Of a stretch of 46,955 nucleotides of DNA, positions 24,378 to 32,863 are shown piece by piece. Within the stretch, counting starts at the first letter, position 1, and every line of letters starts with the position of its first letter. A model generated the notes under the pieces. It saw only the letters and a list, made by a program, of their open reading frames with translations. It had not been told where the DNA came from and did no database searches. Origin of the DNA: Gallionella sp. (GTDB taxonomy: Bacteria > Pseudomonadota > Gammaproteobacteria > Burkholderiales > Gallionellaceae); contig JAQTZW010000016.1 in the NCBI GenBank assembly GCA_028687575.1, positions 13,725-60,679 on the forward strand, read 5' to 3'. A program made the position numbers and the translations under genes.

Positions 24378-26126
24378 ATGAATTCTTCCAGTACCCAGCT
24401 TTACCTGCGCCTCCTGAAATACGTCCAACCCTACTGGCGAGTCTTTGGTGTCTCCCTGCTCGGCATGGTGGTGGTGGCTTCCACCGAACCACTGGTCCCC
24501 GCCTTGATGAAGCCGATGCTGGACGGCACGTTCGTCCACAAGGATCAGGCGATGATGCGCATGGTGCCGGTGATTATCATTTTGATTTTTCTGGTGCGCG
24601 GCATCGCCACTTTTATCGGTACCTACGCCATCAACTGGGTGGGCAACAAGCTGGTGATGGACTTGCGCGAGGAAATGTTCGCCAAGTTACTGTCCCTGCC
24701 GACAGGTTATTACGACGAGAACGCCACCGGTTCGTTGCTTTCCAAACTGACCTTCGACGTGACTCAGGTGACCAATGCCGCAACGGTGGTGGTGACCATC
24801 TCGGTGCGCGATTCCATTGTGATGATCGGTCTGCTGGGCTGGCTGTTTTATCTGAACTGGAAGCTGACGCTGCTGACCTTGCTGATGGCACCGGTGATCG
24901 CCTTTATTATCAGCACCATCAGCAAACGCATGCGCCTGTCCAGCCGTGACTCGCAGCAGGCGATGGGTGACATGACGCAAGTCATCGAGGAGAGTGTGAC
25001 CGCGCACAAGGTGGTCAAGCTGTTCGGCGGACAGCAGTACGAGCGCGACCGCTTCCGCGAACAGGCCAACTGGGTGCGCCGCCATGCGATGAAGCAGGCG
25101 TCCGCCGGGGCGGCCAATGTGCCCATCGTGCAGATGGTGGCGGCGGTGGCGCTGGCGGTGGTGGTCTATCTGGCCACCCTGCAATCCAACGCCGACGAAG
25201 TCACCGTGGGCGGCTTCGTGTCGTTCATCATGGCGATGCTGATGCTCACCGCGCCGCTGAAACGCCTGACAGGCGTCAGCGAATACCTGCAACGCGGCTT
25301 GGCGGCGGCGGAAAGCGTGTTCACGCTGCTCGATACGCGCGGCGAAATGGACGATGGTCGGGTGGCAGTTGGGCGAGTCAGCGGCGAGCTGCATTTCGAC
25401 ATCGCGCAATTCGCTTATGAAGCCGAAGCGCGGCCAGTGCTGAAGAACATTCATCTCGAGATACAAGCCGGAGAGAACGTCGCCTTCGTCGGCGCTTCCG
25501 GCAGCGGCAAGACCACGCTGGTCAATCTGGTGCCGCGTTTTTATTCGGTCAGCGACGGGGTGATCCGACTGGATGGGCATGATCTTCGCGAACTGACGCT
25601 GGCCAGCCTGCGCGCCAACATCGCGCTGGTAAGCCAGGAGGTGGTGCTGTTCAACGATACCATCGCCGCCAACATCGCCTACGGGCAGATGCGCGAAGTG
25701 ACCGAGGCCGAGATCATCGCCGCTGCGACCGCCGCCCACGCGATGGAATTCATTCGCGAATGGCCCGAAGGCCTGAACACCGTGGTCGGCGAGCGCGGCG
25801 TCAAGCTGTCCGGCGGCCAGCGTCAGCGTATCGCCATCGCCCGCGCCATCCTCAAGGACGCGCCGGTGTTGATTCTGGACGAAGCTACCTCGGCGCTGGA
25901 TTCGGAATCCGAGCGCCACGTGCAAGCCGCGCTGGAAACGCTGATGCAGGGCCGTACCACACTGGTCATCGCACACCGCTTGTCCACCATCGAAAAGGCC
26001 GACCGCATCATCGTTCTGCAAAAAGGTGAGATTGTCGAGATCGGCACCCATAACGAATTGCTGGCCAAGAATGGCGCGTACGCGCAACTGCACCGCATCC
26101 AGTTTGCCGGCCACGCGAGTCATTAA
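24378..26126 (+). CDS. msbA: Lipid A / phospholipid ABC exporter MsbA
   Basis: A homodimeric inner-membrane flippase for lipid A-core, 582 residues. An N-terminal six-helix ABC transmembrane domain (about 1-320) is followed by a nucleotide-binding domain with Walker A GASGSGKTT, signature LSGGQRQRIAIARA, Walker B VLILDEATSALD and the H-loop IAHRLST. DLREEMFAKLLSLPTGYYDENATGSLLSKLTFD is characteristic of MsbA. I chose the ATG at 24378; another in-frame start nine bases upstream is possible. It is likely transcribed separately from cobO, 52 bases upstream. Confidence 0.94.
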   Translation: MNSSSTQLYLRLLKYVQPYWRVFGVSLLGMVVVASTEPLVPALMKPMLDGTFVHKDQAMMRMVPVIIILIFLVRGIATFIGTYAINWVGNKLVMDLREEMFAKLLSLPTGYYDENATGSLLSKLTFDVTQVTNAATVVVTISVRDSIVMIGLLGWLFYLNWKLTLLTLLMAPVIAFIISTISKRMRLSSRDSQQAMGDMTQVIEESVTAHKVVKLFGGQQYERDRFREQANWVRRHAMKQASAGAANVPIVQMVAAVALAVVVYLATLQSNADEVTVGGFVSFIMAMLMLTAPLKRLTGVSEYLQRGLAAAESVFTLLDTRGEMDDGRVAVGRVSGELHFDIAQFAYEAEARPVLKNIHLEIQAGENVAFVGASGSGKTTLVNLVPRFYSVSDGVIRLDGHDLRELTLASLRANIALVSQEVVLFNDTIAANIAYGQMREVTEAEIIAAATAAHAMEFIREWPEGLNTVVGERGVKLSGGQRQRIAIARAILKDAPVLILDEATSALDSESERHVQAALETLMQGRTTLVIAHRLSTIEKADRIIVLQKGEIVEIGTHNELLAKNGAYAQLHRIQFAGHASH

Positions 26127-26214
26127 GTAGAATTTAAAGGCATCACAAGGTTGACGTAACGCGGCAAATCGCCTAAATTACGTCAGTAATTTACTCAACT
26201 ATTAGGAGATTGAC

Positions 26215-26820
26215 ATGGCAGTTCTCGTAGGCAAGGCAGCACCGGATTTCACCGCCGTGGCGGTAATGGGCAACAACGAAATGAACGAATCGTTCAATCT
26301 GAAGAGCTACATCGCTGGCAAGGCTGCGGTGGTTTTCTTCTACCCGCTTGATTTTACTTTCGTTTGCCCGTCCGAACTGATCGCATTCGATCACCGTCTG
26401 AACGAGTTCAAGAGCCGTGGCGTAGAAGTCATCGGTGTTTCGATTGATTCTCAGTTTACGCACCTGGCCTGGAAGAATACGCCGGTCAGCAAGGGCGGTA
26501 TCGGTCAGGTTGGTTATCCTCTGGTTGCTGACATCAAACACGAAATCTGCCAGGCGTATGACGTCGAGCTGGCAGGCGCAGGCGTGGCATTGCGCGGTTC
26601 ATTCCTGATAGACAAGACCGGCACGGTGATGCATCAGGTAGTGAATATGCTGCCGCTGGGTCGCGATATCGACGAAATGTTGCGCATGGTTGATGCACTG
26701 CAATTCTTCGAAGAACACGGCGAAGTTTGCCCGGCTGGCTGGAACAAGGGCAAGCCCGGCATGAAGGCCTCTACTGAAGGTGTTGCGGAATACCTGGCAG
26801 GACACGCTCAGGAACTGTAA
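26215..26820 (+). CDS. 2-Cys peroxiredoxin (AhpC/Tsa family)
   Basis: A cytoplasmic thiol peroxidase, 201 residues, that reduces H2O2 and organic hydroperoxides. The peroxidatic Cys51 is in FTFVCPSE and the resolving Cys172 in EVCPAGW, making it a typical 2-Cys enzyme of the Prx1/AhpC class. The ATG at 26215 has TAGGAGAT upstream. It is monocistronic, with a strong terminator directly after it. No ahpF is next to it. Confidence 0.95.
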   Translation: MAVLVGKAAPDFTAVAVMGNNEMNESFNLKSYIAGKAAVVFFYPLDFTFVCPSELIAFDHRLNEFKSRGVEVIGVSIDSQFTHLAWKNTPVSKGGIGQVGYPLVADIKHEICQAYDVELAGAGVALRGSFLIDKTGTVMHQVVNMLPLGRDIDEMLRMVDALQFFEEHGEVCPAGWNKGKPGMKASTEGVAEYLAGHAQEL

Positions 26821-26837
26821 GCGCCCCGGGAAAGATA

Positions 26838-26866
26838 AAAGGCCACCGTAACAGGTGGCCTTTTTT
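26838..26866 (+). terminator. Intrinsic terminator after the peroxiredoxin gene
   Basis: AAAGGCCACC (26838-26847) and GGTGGCCTTT (26854-26863) form a perfect ten-pair stem around a six-base loop, with a run of six T from 26861. Confidence 0.92.
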
Positions 26867-26918
26867 ATTTTGCGGCTGTTAAAATCCGCGCCATTGTTCA
26901 TCATCGGGTGGTGTCTGC

Positions 26919-28352
26919 ATGCTGGTCGGTTTCGTCATCCTCTATCTGGTATTTTCAGTCGGCGTGGGGCTTTATGCTTCAAGCCGCGTCCATACCGCAC
27001 GCGATTTCGTGGTGGCTGGACGTAACTTGCCTTTGCCGGTGGTGACGGCGACGGTGTTCGCCACCTGGTTTGGCGCGGAAACGGTGTTGGGGATTTCCGC
27101 CACGTTCGTCAAGGAGGGGATGGGCGGTGTGGTGGCCGATCCGTTCGGTGCCAGTCTGTGTCTGATCATCGCCGGCCTGTTCTTCGCTGGCCGTCTTTAC
27201 CGGATGAATCTGCTGACCATAGGCGATTATTACCGCGCCCGTTATAACCGTACCGTCGAATTATTGATGACCATCTGCATCATGGTCTCTTATCTGGGGT
27301 GGGTGGCGGCACAGGTGACCGCGTTGGGGCTGGTGTTCAATCTGGTGAGCGGCGGCGCGATAGGCCAGCCTGCCGGGATGATGATGGGGACGGCCATCGT
27401 GCTGGTCTATACCCTGTTCGGTGGGATGTGGTCGGTGGCGCTGCTGGATTTTGTACAGATGATCGTCATTATGGCGAGCATGTTGCTGATTGCCGTGCTG
27501 GTCAGTGGTGAGGCGGGCGGTGTCGCGCATGTGGTCAGCCAGGCCAGCATCGAAGGTCGCTTGCAGTTCCTGCCGCAGGGGGGCTACGAGGCATGGGTTT
27601 CTTTCATCGGTGCGGGACTGACCATGATGCTGGGCTCCATCCCCCAGCAGGACGTTTTTCAGCGCATGACCTCGGCCAAGGATGAAAAAACTGCGGTGCG
27701 CGGGACGGTGCTGGGCGGCGTACTGTATTTCGCTTTCGCTTTCGTGCCGATGTTTCTGGCGTTCTCTGCGACGCTGATAGATCCCAAGGTGTTCGGCGAC
27801 TTGATAGCAACAGACTCGCAGATGGTGTTGCCCAGTCTGATTCTGAATCACACGCCCATGATTGCGCAGGTGTTCTTCTTCGGCGCGTTGCTCTCCGCAA
27901 TCATGAGCACGGCCTCGGCCACGCTGCTGGCGCCCTCGGTGATGTTTACCGAGAACATCCTCAAACATCTGGCCTTCAAGCACATGAGCGACCGGCAAAT
28001 GCTGCTCACCATGCGCATCATCATGCTGACATTTGCCTGCATCGTGCTGGCGTTCGCGCTGAATTCCGAATCAAGCATCTTCAAGATGGTGGAGAGTGCC
28101 TATAAGGTCACGCTGGTCGGGGCGTTCGTGCCGCTGGTGTTCGGGCTTTACTGGAAGCGCGCCAATAATTGGGGGGCGCTATGCGCCATCGTGATGGGCA
28201 TAGGCAGTTGGCTGCTTATGGAGAAGTTTTATGCCGGTGACATCTGGCCGCCGCAATTGGTCGGGCTATTGATGAGCATAGTGGGTATGGTGATAGGTTC
28301 GTTGTCACGAGGATTGAAGCATCGGCATCATGCGGGTCACGCAAAAACATAG
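26919..28352 (+). CDS. Sodium:solute symporter family protein
   Basis: An inner-membrane SSS-family transporter, 477 residues, with about thirteen hydrophobic segments. ATWFGAETVLGISATFVKEG and the WSVALLDFVQMIVIMASM segment match the PutP/PanF-type core around the sodium sites. The solute cannot be predicted; proline, pantothenate and acetate are all used in this family. It starts at an ATG at 26919 and ends just before the Pho box of phoB, so it may share phosphate-linked regulation only by proximity. Confidence 0.9.
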   Translation: MLVGFVILYLVFSVGVGLYASSRVHTARDFVVAGRNLPLPVVTATVFATWFGAETVLGISATFVKEGMGGVVADPFGASLCLIIAGLFFAGRLYRMNLLTIGDYYRARYNRTVELLMTICIMVSYLGWVAAQVTALGLVFNLVSGGAIGQPAGMMMGTAIVLVYTLFGGMWSVALLDFVQMIVIMASMLLIAVLVSGEAGGVAHVVSQASIEGRLQFLPQGGYEAWVSFIGAGLTMMLGSIPQQDVFQRMTSAKDEKTAVRGTVLGGVLYFAFAFVPMFLAFSATLIDPKVFGDLIATDSQMVLPSLILNHTPMIAQVFFFGALLSAIMSTASATLLAPSVMFTENILKHLAFKHMSDRQMLLTMRIIMLTFACIVLAFALNSESSIFKMVESAYKVTLVGAFVPLVFGLYWKRANNWGALCAIVMGIGSWLLMEKFYAGDIWPPQLVGLLMSIVGMVIGSLSRGLKHRHHAGHAKT

Positions 28353-28355
28353 AAA

Positions 28356-28384
28356 ATGTCATCGTACTGTCATAAATTATTCAT
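28356..28384 (+). promoter_or_regulatory. Pho box upstream of phoB
   Basis: Three 7-base half-sites lie in phase at 11-base intervals: ATGTCAT (28356-28362), CTGTCAT (28367-28373) and TATTCAT (28378-28384). The first two match the PhoB repeat CTGTCAT with the usual four-base AT-containing spacers. It lies 31 bases before the phoB start, consistent with autoactivation under phosphate limitation. Confidence 0.88.
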
Positions 28385-28414
28385 ACTCTGGCAACCTCGA
28401 TAGAAGGAGTTCAG

Positions 28415-29101
28415 ATGAGCGCGAAAATTTTGATAGTGGAAGACGAGCCGGCGATACAAGAATTGCTGGCGTTCAACGTTACCCAGGCGGGCTTCATTCC
28501 GTTGCGTGCCAGCGATGCTGAAGAGGCCTGGCAGCAGATACGTGATTACGCTCCCGACCTGATTTTGTTGGACTGGATGTTGCCATCCACCAGCGGTGTA
28601 GTGTTGGCCAAACAGCTACGTAGCCAGGATCAGACACGGGACACTCCCATCATCATGCTGACCGCGCGCGGCGATGAGCGGGACAAGATACTGGGGTTGG
28701 AATCCGGAGCCGACGATTACATCACCAAGCCTTTCTCCCCGCGAGAGTTGATGGCAAGGATACGTGCCGTGATGCGCCGCCACATCCCGGTACTGGCCAG
28801 CGATACGGTGAGTTTGGGGGGGCTGGAATTATCGCCAGAGTCACATCGCGTAACGGCGCGGGGCAAGCCCGTCGAACTCGGGCCGACCGAATTCCGGCTG
28901 CTGCATTTCTTCATGACACACGCCGAGAGAGTGTATAGTCGCGCGCAGTTGCTCGACCAGGTCTGGGGAACGCAGGTGTTTGTCGAGGAGCGCACTGTGG
29001 ATGTGCATATCCGCAGACTGCGTGCGACGCTGGAGTCTTCCGGCCTCGATAATCTGATCCAGACGGTACGGGGCAGTGGATACCGTTTTTCAACCAACTG
29101 A
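28415..29101 (+). CDS. phoB: Phosphate regulon response regulator PhoB
   Basis: An OmpR-family response regulator of 228 residues. The receiver domain has acidic residues in IVEDE, phospho-acceptor D53 in LLDWMLP, and the KPFSPREL lysine. The C-terminal winged helix (about 130-228) contains [13 protein letters not shown] and [12 protein letters not shown]. The start follows AAGGAG and a Pho box. phoR follows after 60 bases. Confidence 0.96.
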   Translation: MSAKILIVEDEPAIQELLAFNVTQAGFIPLRASDAEEAWQQIRDYAPDLILLDWMLPSTSGVVLAKQLRSQDQTRDTPIIMLTARGDERDKILGLESGADDYITKPFSPRELMARIRAVMRRHIPVLASDTVSLGGLELSPESHRVTARGKPVELGPTEFRLLHFFMTHAERVYSRAQLLDQVWGTQVFVEERTVDVHIRRLRATLESSGLDNLIQTVRGSGYRFSTN

Positions 29102-29161
29102 TGCCGGCAAGGCTCGCGGATATTTTGTCCCGGCCCCGATGCCGGCATCATTAGCGAGCGA

Positions 29162-30466
29162 GTGATTGAATTGCAGGATTTCTGGGTGCGCGTAAGTTTG
29201 CCGGTGCTCGTCAGCGCGATGGGTGCCGTGTTGTTGTGGATCGTCTTTTCGGCTACGGCCGCTCTGCTATTCATGGTGCTGGTGTTGCTGATGGTGATGG
29301 CTTACCGGGCGCAGCAGGTGTACAAGCTGGGGCAGTGGCTGCAAGATGCTCGCTTGGAGACCATTCCGGAGGCCGATGGTATCTGGGACGACGTGTTCTC
29401 GCAGCTCTACAAGATGGTCAAGAAACACAACCAGACCAAGCAAGAACTGGCTGCCGAATTGCATCATATCGAGCAAGCGACCGCCGCGCTGCCGGAAGGC
29501 GTGGCGATTCTAAATGAGGTGAACCGCATCGAGTGGTTCAACCCGCTTTCCGCGCAACACTTCTGCCTCAAGCCCGGCCAAGACATCCTGCAGGACATCA
29601 CCTATCTGGTGCGTCAGCCGGAGTTCATCGAATACCTGCACAAGAGTAATTTCACCGAGCCATTAGTGATGAGACACTCGCGCCACGATGACATGGTGTT
29701 GTCCATCAAGCTGGTAGCTTACGGCGGGGACAAGCGGCTTTTGATTAGCAGTGACATTACCCAACTTGAGCGCATAGAAACCATGCGCCGCGATTTCGTC
29801 GCAAACGTGTCGCATGAGTTGCGTACGCCGCTAACGGTGGTCAACGGTTTCGTGGAGACTTTGCAGGACATGCCGGACTTGAGTCACGACAAGATGCAAC
29901 ACGCCTTGCACCTGATGGCCGGTCAAACACGGCGCATGGACAGTCTGGTGTCCGACTTGTTGACCCTGTCGCGGCTGGAAAGCAGCCAGACACCCTTGCA
30001 TGTCGAATCTGTAGACATGCGGAAGATGCTCGACGAACTACTGCAGGATGGCAAGCTGCTGAGTGCGGGACGACACCAGTTCAGCATGGCCTTCAGCGGG
30101 CCGGGAAATTTGTCTGGAAATCGCGACGAGTTGCACAGCGCCTTCGGCAATCTGGTCAGCAATGCGGTACGTTACACCCCTGATGGCGGTGCGATCGCGC
30201 TGGCGTGGGAGGTGCGCGGCGAGTGTCCGACCTTCTCGGTGCAGGACAGTGGCATAGGTGTCGAAGCGGAGCATCTGCCGCGTCTGACCGAGCGATTTTA
30301 TCGTGTCGATTTGAGCCGTTCACGTGCCACGGGAGGGACAGGGCTGGGGTTGGCCATCGTTAAGCACATAGCGATGCGGCATCAGGCGCATCTGGAAATA
30401 GTCAGCGCAGTAGGCAAGGGAAGCACTTTCATGCTGGTGTTCGAAGGGCAGGCGGCGGGACAGTAG
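29162..30466 (+). CDS. phoR: Phosphate regulon sensor kinase PhoR
   Basis: An inner-membrane histidine kinase, 434 residues, that phosphorylates PhoB when phosphate is low. Two adjacent hydrophobic stretches occur at about residues 12-50, then a charged linker and a PAS-like domain (about 95-195, with ALPEGVAILNEVNRIEWFNP). The HisKA domain has H218 in VSHELRTPLT, and the ATPase domain has NLVSNAVRYTP, DSGIGVE and GGTGLGLAIVKHI. The start is a GTG at 29162 with a weak ribosome binding site. pst genes are not in the window. Confidence 0.95.
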   Translation: MIELQDFWVRVSLPVLVSAMGAVLLWIVFSATAALLFMVLVLLMVMAYRAQQVYKLGQWLQDARLETIPEADGIWDDVFSQLYKMVKKHNQTKQELAAELHHIEQATAALPEGVAILNEVNRIEWFNPLSAQHFCLKPGQDILQDITYLVRQPEFIEYLHKSNFTEPLVMRHSRHDDMVLSIKLVAYGGDKRLLISSDITQLERIETMRRDFVANVSHELRTPLTVVNGFVETLQDMPDLSHDKMQHALHLMAGQTRRMDSLVSDLLTLSRLESSQTPLHVESVDMRKMLDELLQDGKLLSAGRHQFSMAFSGPGNLSGNRDELHSAFGNLVSNAVRYTPDGGAIALAWEVRGECPTFSVQDSGIGVEAEHLPRLTERFYRVDLSRSRATGGTGLGLAIVKHIAMRHQAHLEIVSAVGKGSTFMLVFEGQAAGQ

Positions 30467-30488
30467 CCCGTTTTGGGAATCGCTTGCT

Positions 30489-30518
30489 TTGCCTAACCTG
30501 TCCGTCTGGTCATACAAT
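30489..30518 (+). promoter_or_regulatory. Candidate sigma-70 promoter for the GGDEF-EAL gene
   Basis: TTGCCT (30489-30494) and TACAAT (30513-30518) are separated by 18 bases, ending 30 bases before the ATG at 30548. Confidence 0.55.
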
Positions 30519-30547
30519 GCAATCCCGAACGAATTTACTTATCTGGA

Positions 30548-32827
30548 ATGCGCAATTATCTGATTGACCTGCTGGCGCTAGACCACGCTGATGGTGAGCA
30601 TGCAGAACACGTCAAATACAAGATTGTTTTCCTGAACAGCGTGTTCCTGCTGGCAGGCGTGATCGCGTTTTGTCTAGGCTTTTACCGCTGGCAATTCAGC
30701 CATCTGATGGGCGGCCTGGATTTCGCGTTTTCCTTGATGAGCGTATCGCTGCTGTATTACCTGAGGCTGCACCGCGAGCATGTCGAATTTGTCAGCAATG
30801 TGGCGCTGACCCTGTCCTTCCTGATATTTTTTGCCCTCTATCTGCTCGCCCCCTACAACACCATGCGGCTTTCGCTGTTCTTCCTGTTGTCGGCGGCGGC
30901 CTTCTACCTGAAGGGCAACATCATAGGCCTGCGCTGGCTGGGGGCGTGCATCGCGGCCATCGTGGCGGGTTATTTCCTACCCGGTTTTGATGTCGGCTAT
31001 GCGTTCGTGGATATTGTCACCACCTGCCTGTACCTGAGTGCGCTATTCGTGATTTTCTGGAATTACGAAAAGGTCAGGGAGGTGCAGTTCAGGCGCGAGC
31101 AGGAGCAGCAATTGAACAGCCAGATTGAGGCGCGCTGGAGGGAGACGCTGAGCCATGAGCGCGAACTGTTCCAGACCATACTGGATAACGCGCCTATGGG
31201 TATCTGGATGGTGGACCCCAAGGGCAAGGTGCAATTTGTCAACCGCGTGTTCTGTGGTGCCACGGGCATTTCCGAAGAGCGCTTTCTGGCAGCTGATAGC
31301 TATGTGGATGTGCTGCCCCAATCGGTTTCGGCAAACTGCATACGATCGGATCAGGAGTGCATGGCGCAGAATACCCCCCATCTGTCGAGCGAATGTCTGC
31401 TATTCGTGGATGGTCGAGAACACGATTTGGAAATCACCAAGGTCAGGCTGCTTGATCAGAATGGCAAAGTGAGGGGACTAATCGGGTTGGCTGTGGACGT
31501 GACCGAGCGCCGCGAGCACGAAAAACAGCTGGAGCGCATCGCGCATTACGATGCGCTGACTGGCGTGCCGAATCGCGTACTGCTGGCAGACAGGTTGCAG
31601 CAGGCCTTGGCGCGCACCATGCGCGAAGGTGAACTGATGGCGGTGTGCTATCTCGATTTGGACGGCTTCAAACCGGTCAATGACAGATACGGCCATGAAG
31701 AGGGGGACAGGGTGCTGGTCGAGATTACGCGGCGCATCAAGAGCGTGATCCGTACTGACGACACTGTGGCAAGACTGGGGGGTGACGAGTTCGTGGTGCT
31801 ACTGGTCGGCATGAATGTTCCGGATGAGTACGTGGGCAGCCTGAACCGCCTCCTGGAAGCGATCAACCAGCCCATAGAAATTCGCGGCAAACAACTACAG
31901 ATCAGCGCCAGCATCGGCGTGTCGCTGTATCCCGATGACCTGCAGGATGCGGACACCCTGTTGCGCCACGCCGACCAGGCGATGTACATCGCCAAGCAGG
32001 CCGGCAAGAATCGCTATCACCTGTTTGACGCGCAGCACGATCAGCGTACGCGTACGCACAATGCATTGTTGGTGCAGATCCGCCATGGCCTGGAAAACGG
32101 AGAATTCGAGCTGTATTACCAGCCCAAGGTTGAGATGCTTACACGGCGTCTGTGCGGTGCGGAGGCCTTGATCCGCTGGAATCATCCGCAGCGTGGCTTG
32201 TTGCCGCCGGGCGAATTCCTGCGGGCAATCGAAAATACCGAACTGGATATCCTGCTGGGAGAGTGGGTCATCCGGCAGGCATTGGCGCAGATGCGCAACT
32301 GGCGAATGCAGGGATTCGATTTGACCTTGAGCATCAACATCTCGGCCTATCACTTGCAGGCACCCGATTTTGTCCGCAAGTTACAGGATGAGATGGGGGT
32401 ATTCTGCCCAGAAAATTGCGAGAGATGCTTACAGATTGAAGTGCTGGAGACGGTCGCGATAGATGACATCGCAAACTTTGGCGAACTCATCCGGGAATGT
32501 CGCGAGATCGGTGTCGGCTTCGCGCTGGACGATTTTGGCACCGGTTATTCATCGCTCACGTATCTGAACCGGTTGGACGTTGATACGCTGAAGATAGACC
32601 AGTCGTTCGTGCGACACATGCTGGAGGAATCGGGAGGTCGCGCCATCGTGCAGGGCATCATCGCGCTGGCGCATGCCTTCGGGCGTGAGGTCGTGGCGGA
32701 AGGTGTGGAGACCGAGGCGCATTATCAGGCACTGGTGGAGATGGGGTGCGAGATAGGCCAGGGTTATGGCATTGCACGCCCGATGCCGGCCAGTAAAATT
32801 ACCTGCTGGAGTTTCCCGGAGAAGTGA
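30548..32827 (+). CDS. Membrane GGDEF-EAL cyclic-di-GMP enzyme with PAS domain
   Basis: A 759-residue signalling protein. The N-terminal ~185 residues hold about six membrane segments of an unnamed sensor module. A short coiled coil leads to a PAS domain (about 205-325, TILDNAPMGIWMVDPKGKVQFVNRVF). The GGDEF domain (about 330-490) has an intact LGGDEFV near residue 411. The EAL domain (about 505-755) has GAEALIRWNHP near 538, plus DDFGTGYSSL and EGVETEAH. Both catalytic motifs look intact, so it could make and degrade c-di-GMP; which dominates is not predictable. A convergent PilZ-like gene follows. Confidence 0.94.
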   Translation: MRNYLIDLLALDHADGEHAEHVKYKIVFLNSVFLLAGVIAFCLGFYRWQFSHLMGGLDFAFSLMSVSLLYYLRLHREHVEFVSNVALTLSFLIFFALYLLAPYNTMRLSLFFLLSAAAFYLKGNIIGLRWLGACIAAIVAGYFLPGFDVGYAFVDIVTTCLYLSALFVIFWNYEKVREVQFRREQEQQLNSQIEARWRETLSHERELFQTILDNAPMGIWMVDPKGKVQFVNRVFCGATGISEERFLAADSYVDVLPQSVSANCIRSDQECMAQNTPHLSSECLLFVDGREHDLEITKVRLLDQNGKVRGLIGLAVDVTERREHEKQLERIAHYDALTGVPNRVLLADRLQQALARTMREGELMAVCYLDLDGFKPVNDRYGHEEGDRVLVEITRRIKSVIRTDDTVARLGGDEFVVLLVGMNVPDEYVGSLNRLLEAINQPIEIRGKQLQISASIGVSLYPDDLQDADTLLRHADQAMYIAKQAGKNRYHLFDAQHDQRTRTHNALLVQIRHGLENGEFELYYQPKVEMLTRRLCGAEALIRWNHPQRGLLPPGEFLRAIENTELDILLGEWVIRQALAQMRNWRMQGFDLTLSINISAYHLQAPDFVRKLQDEMGVFCPENCERCLQIEVLETVAIDDIANFGELIRECREIGVGFALDDFGTGYSSLTYLNRLDVDTLKIDQSFVRHMLEESGGRAIVQGIIALAHAFGREVVAEGVETEAHYQALVEMGCEIGQGYGIARPMPASKITCWSFPEK

Positions 32828-32863
32828 TTGCGGCGCAGTCCTTTCTGGACCATCCGGGATATT

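Noticed and set aside
24687..26123. Long minus-strand open frame (478 codons) opposite msbA
   Set aside because: It is fully antisense to a gene with all ABC motifs, and its His/Gln-rich translation is the usual mirror of GC-rich coding sequence.
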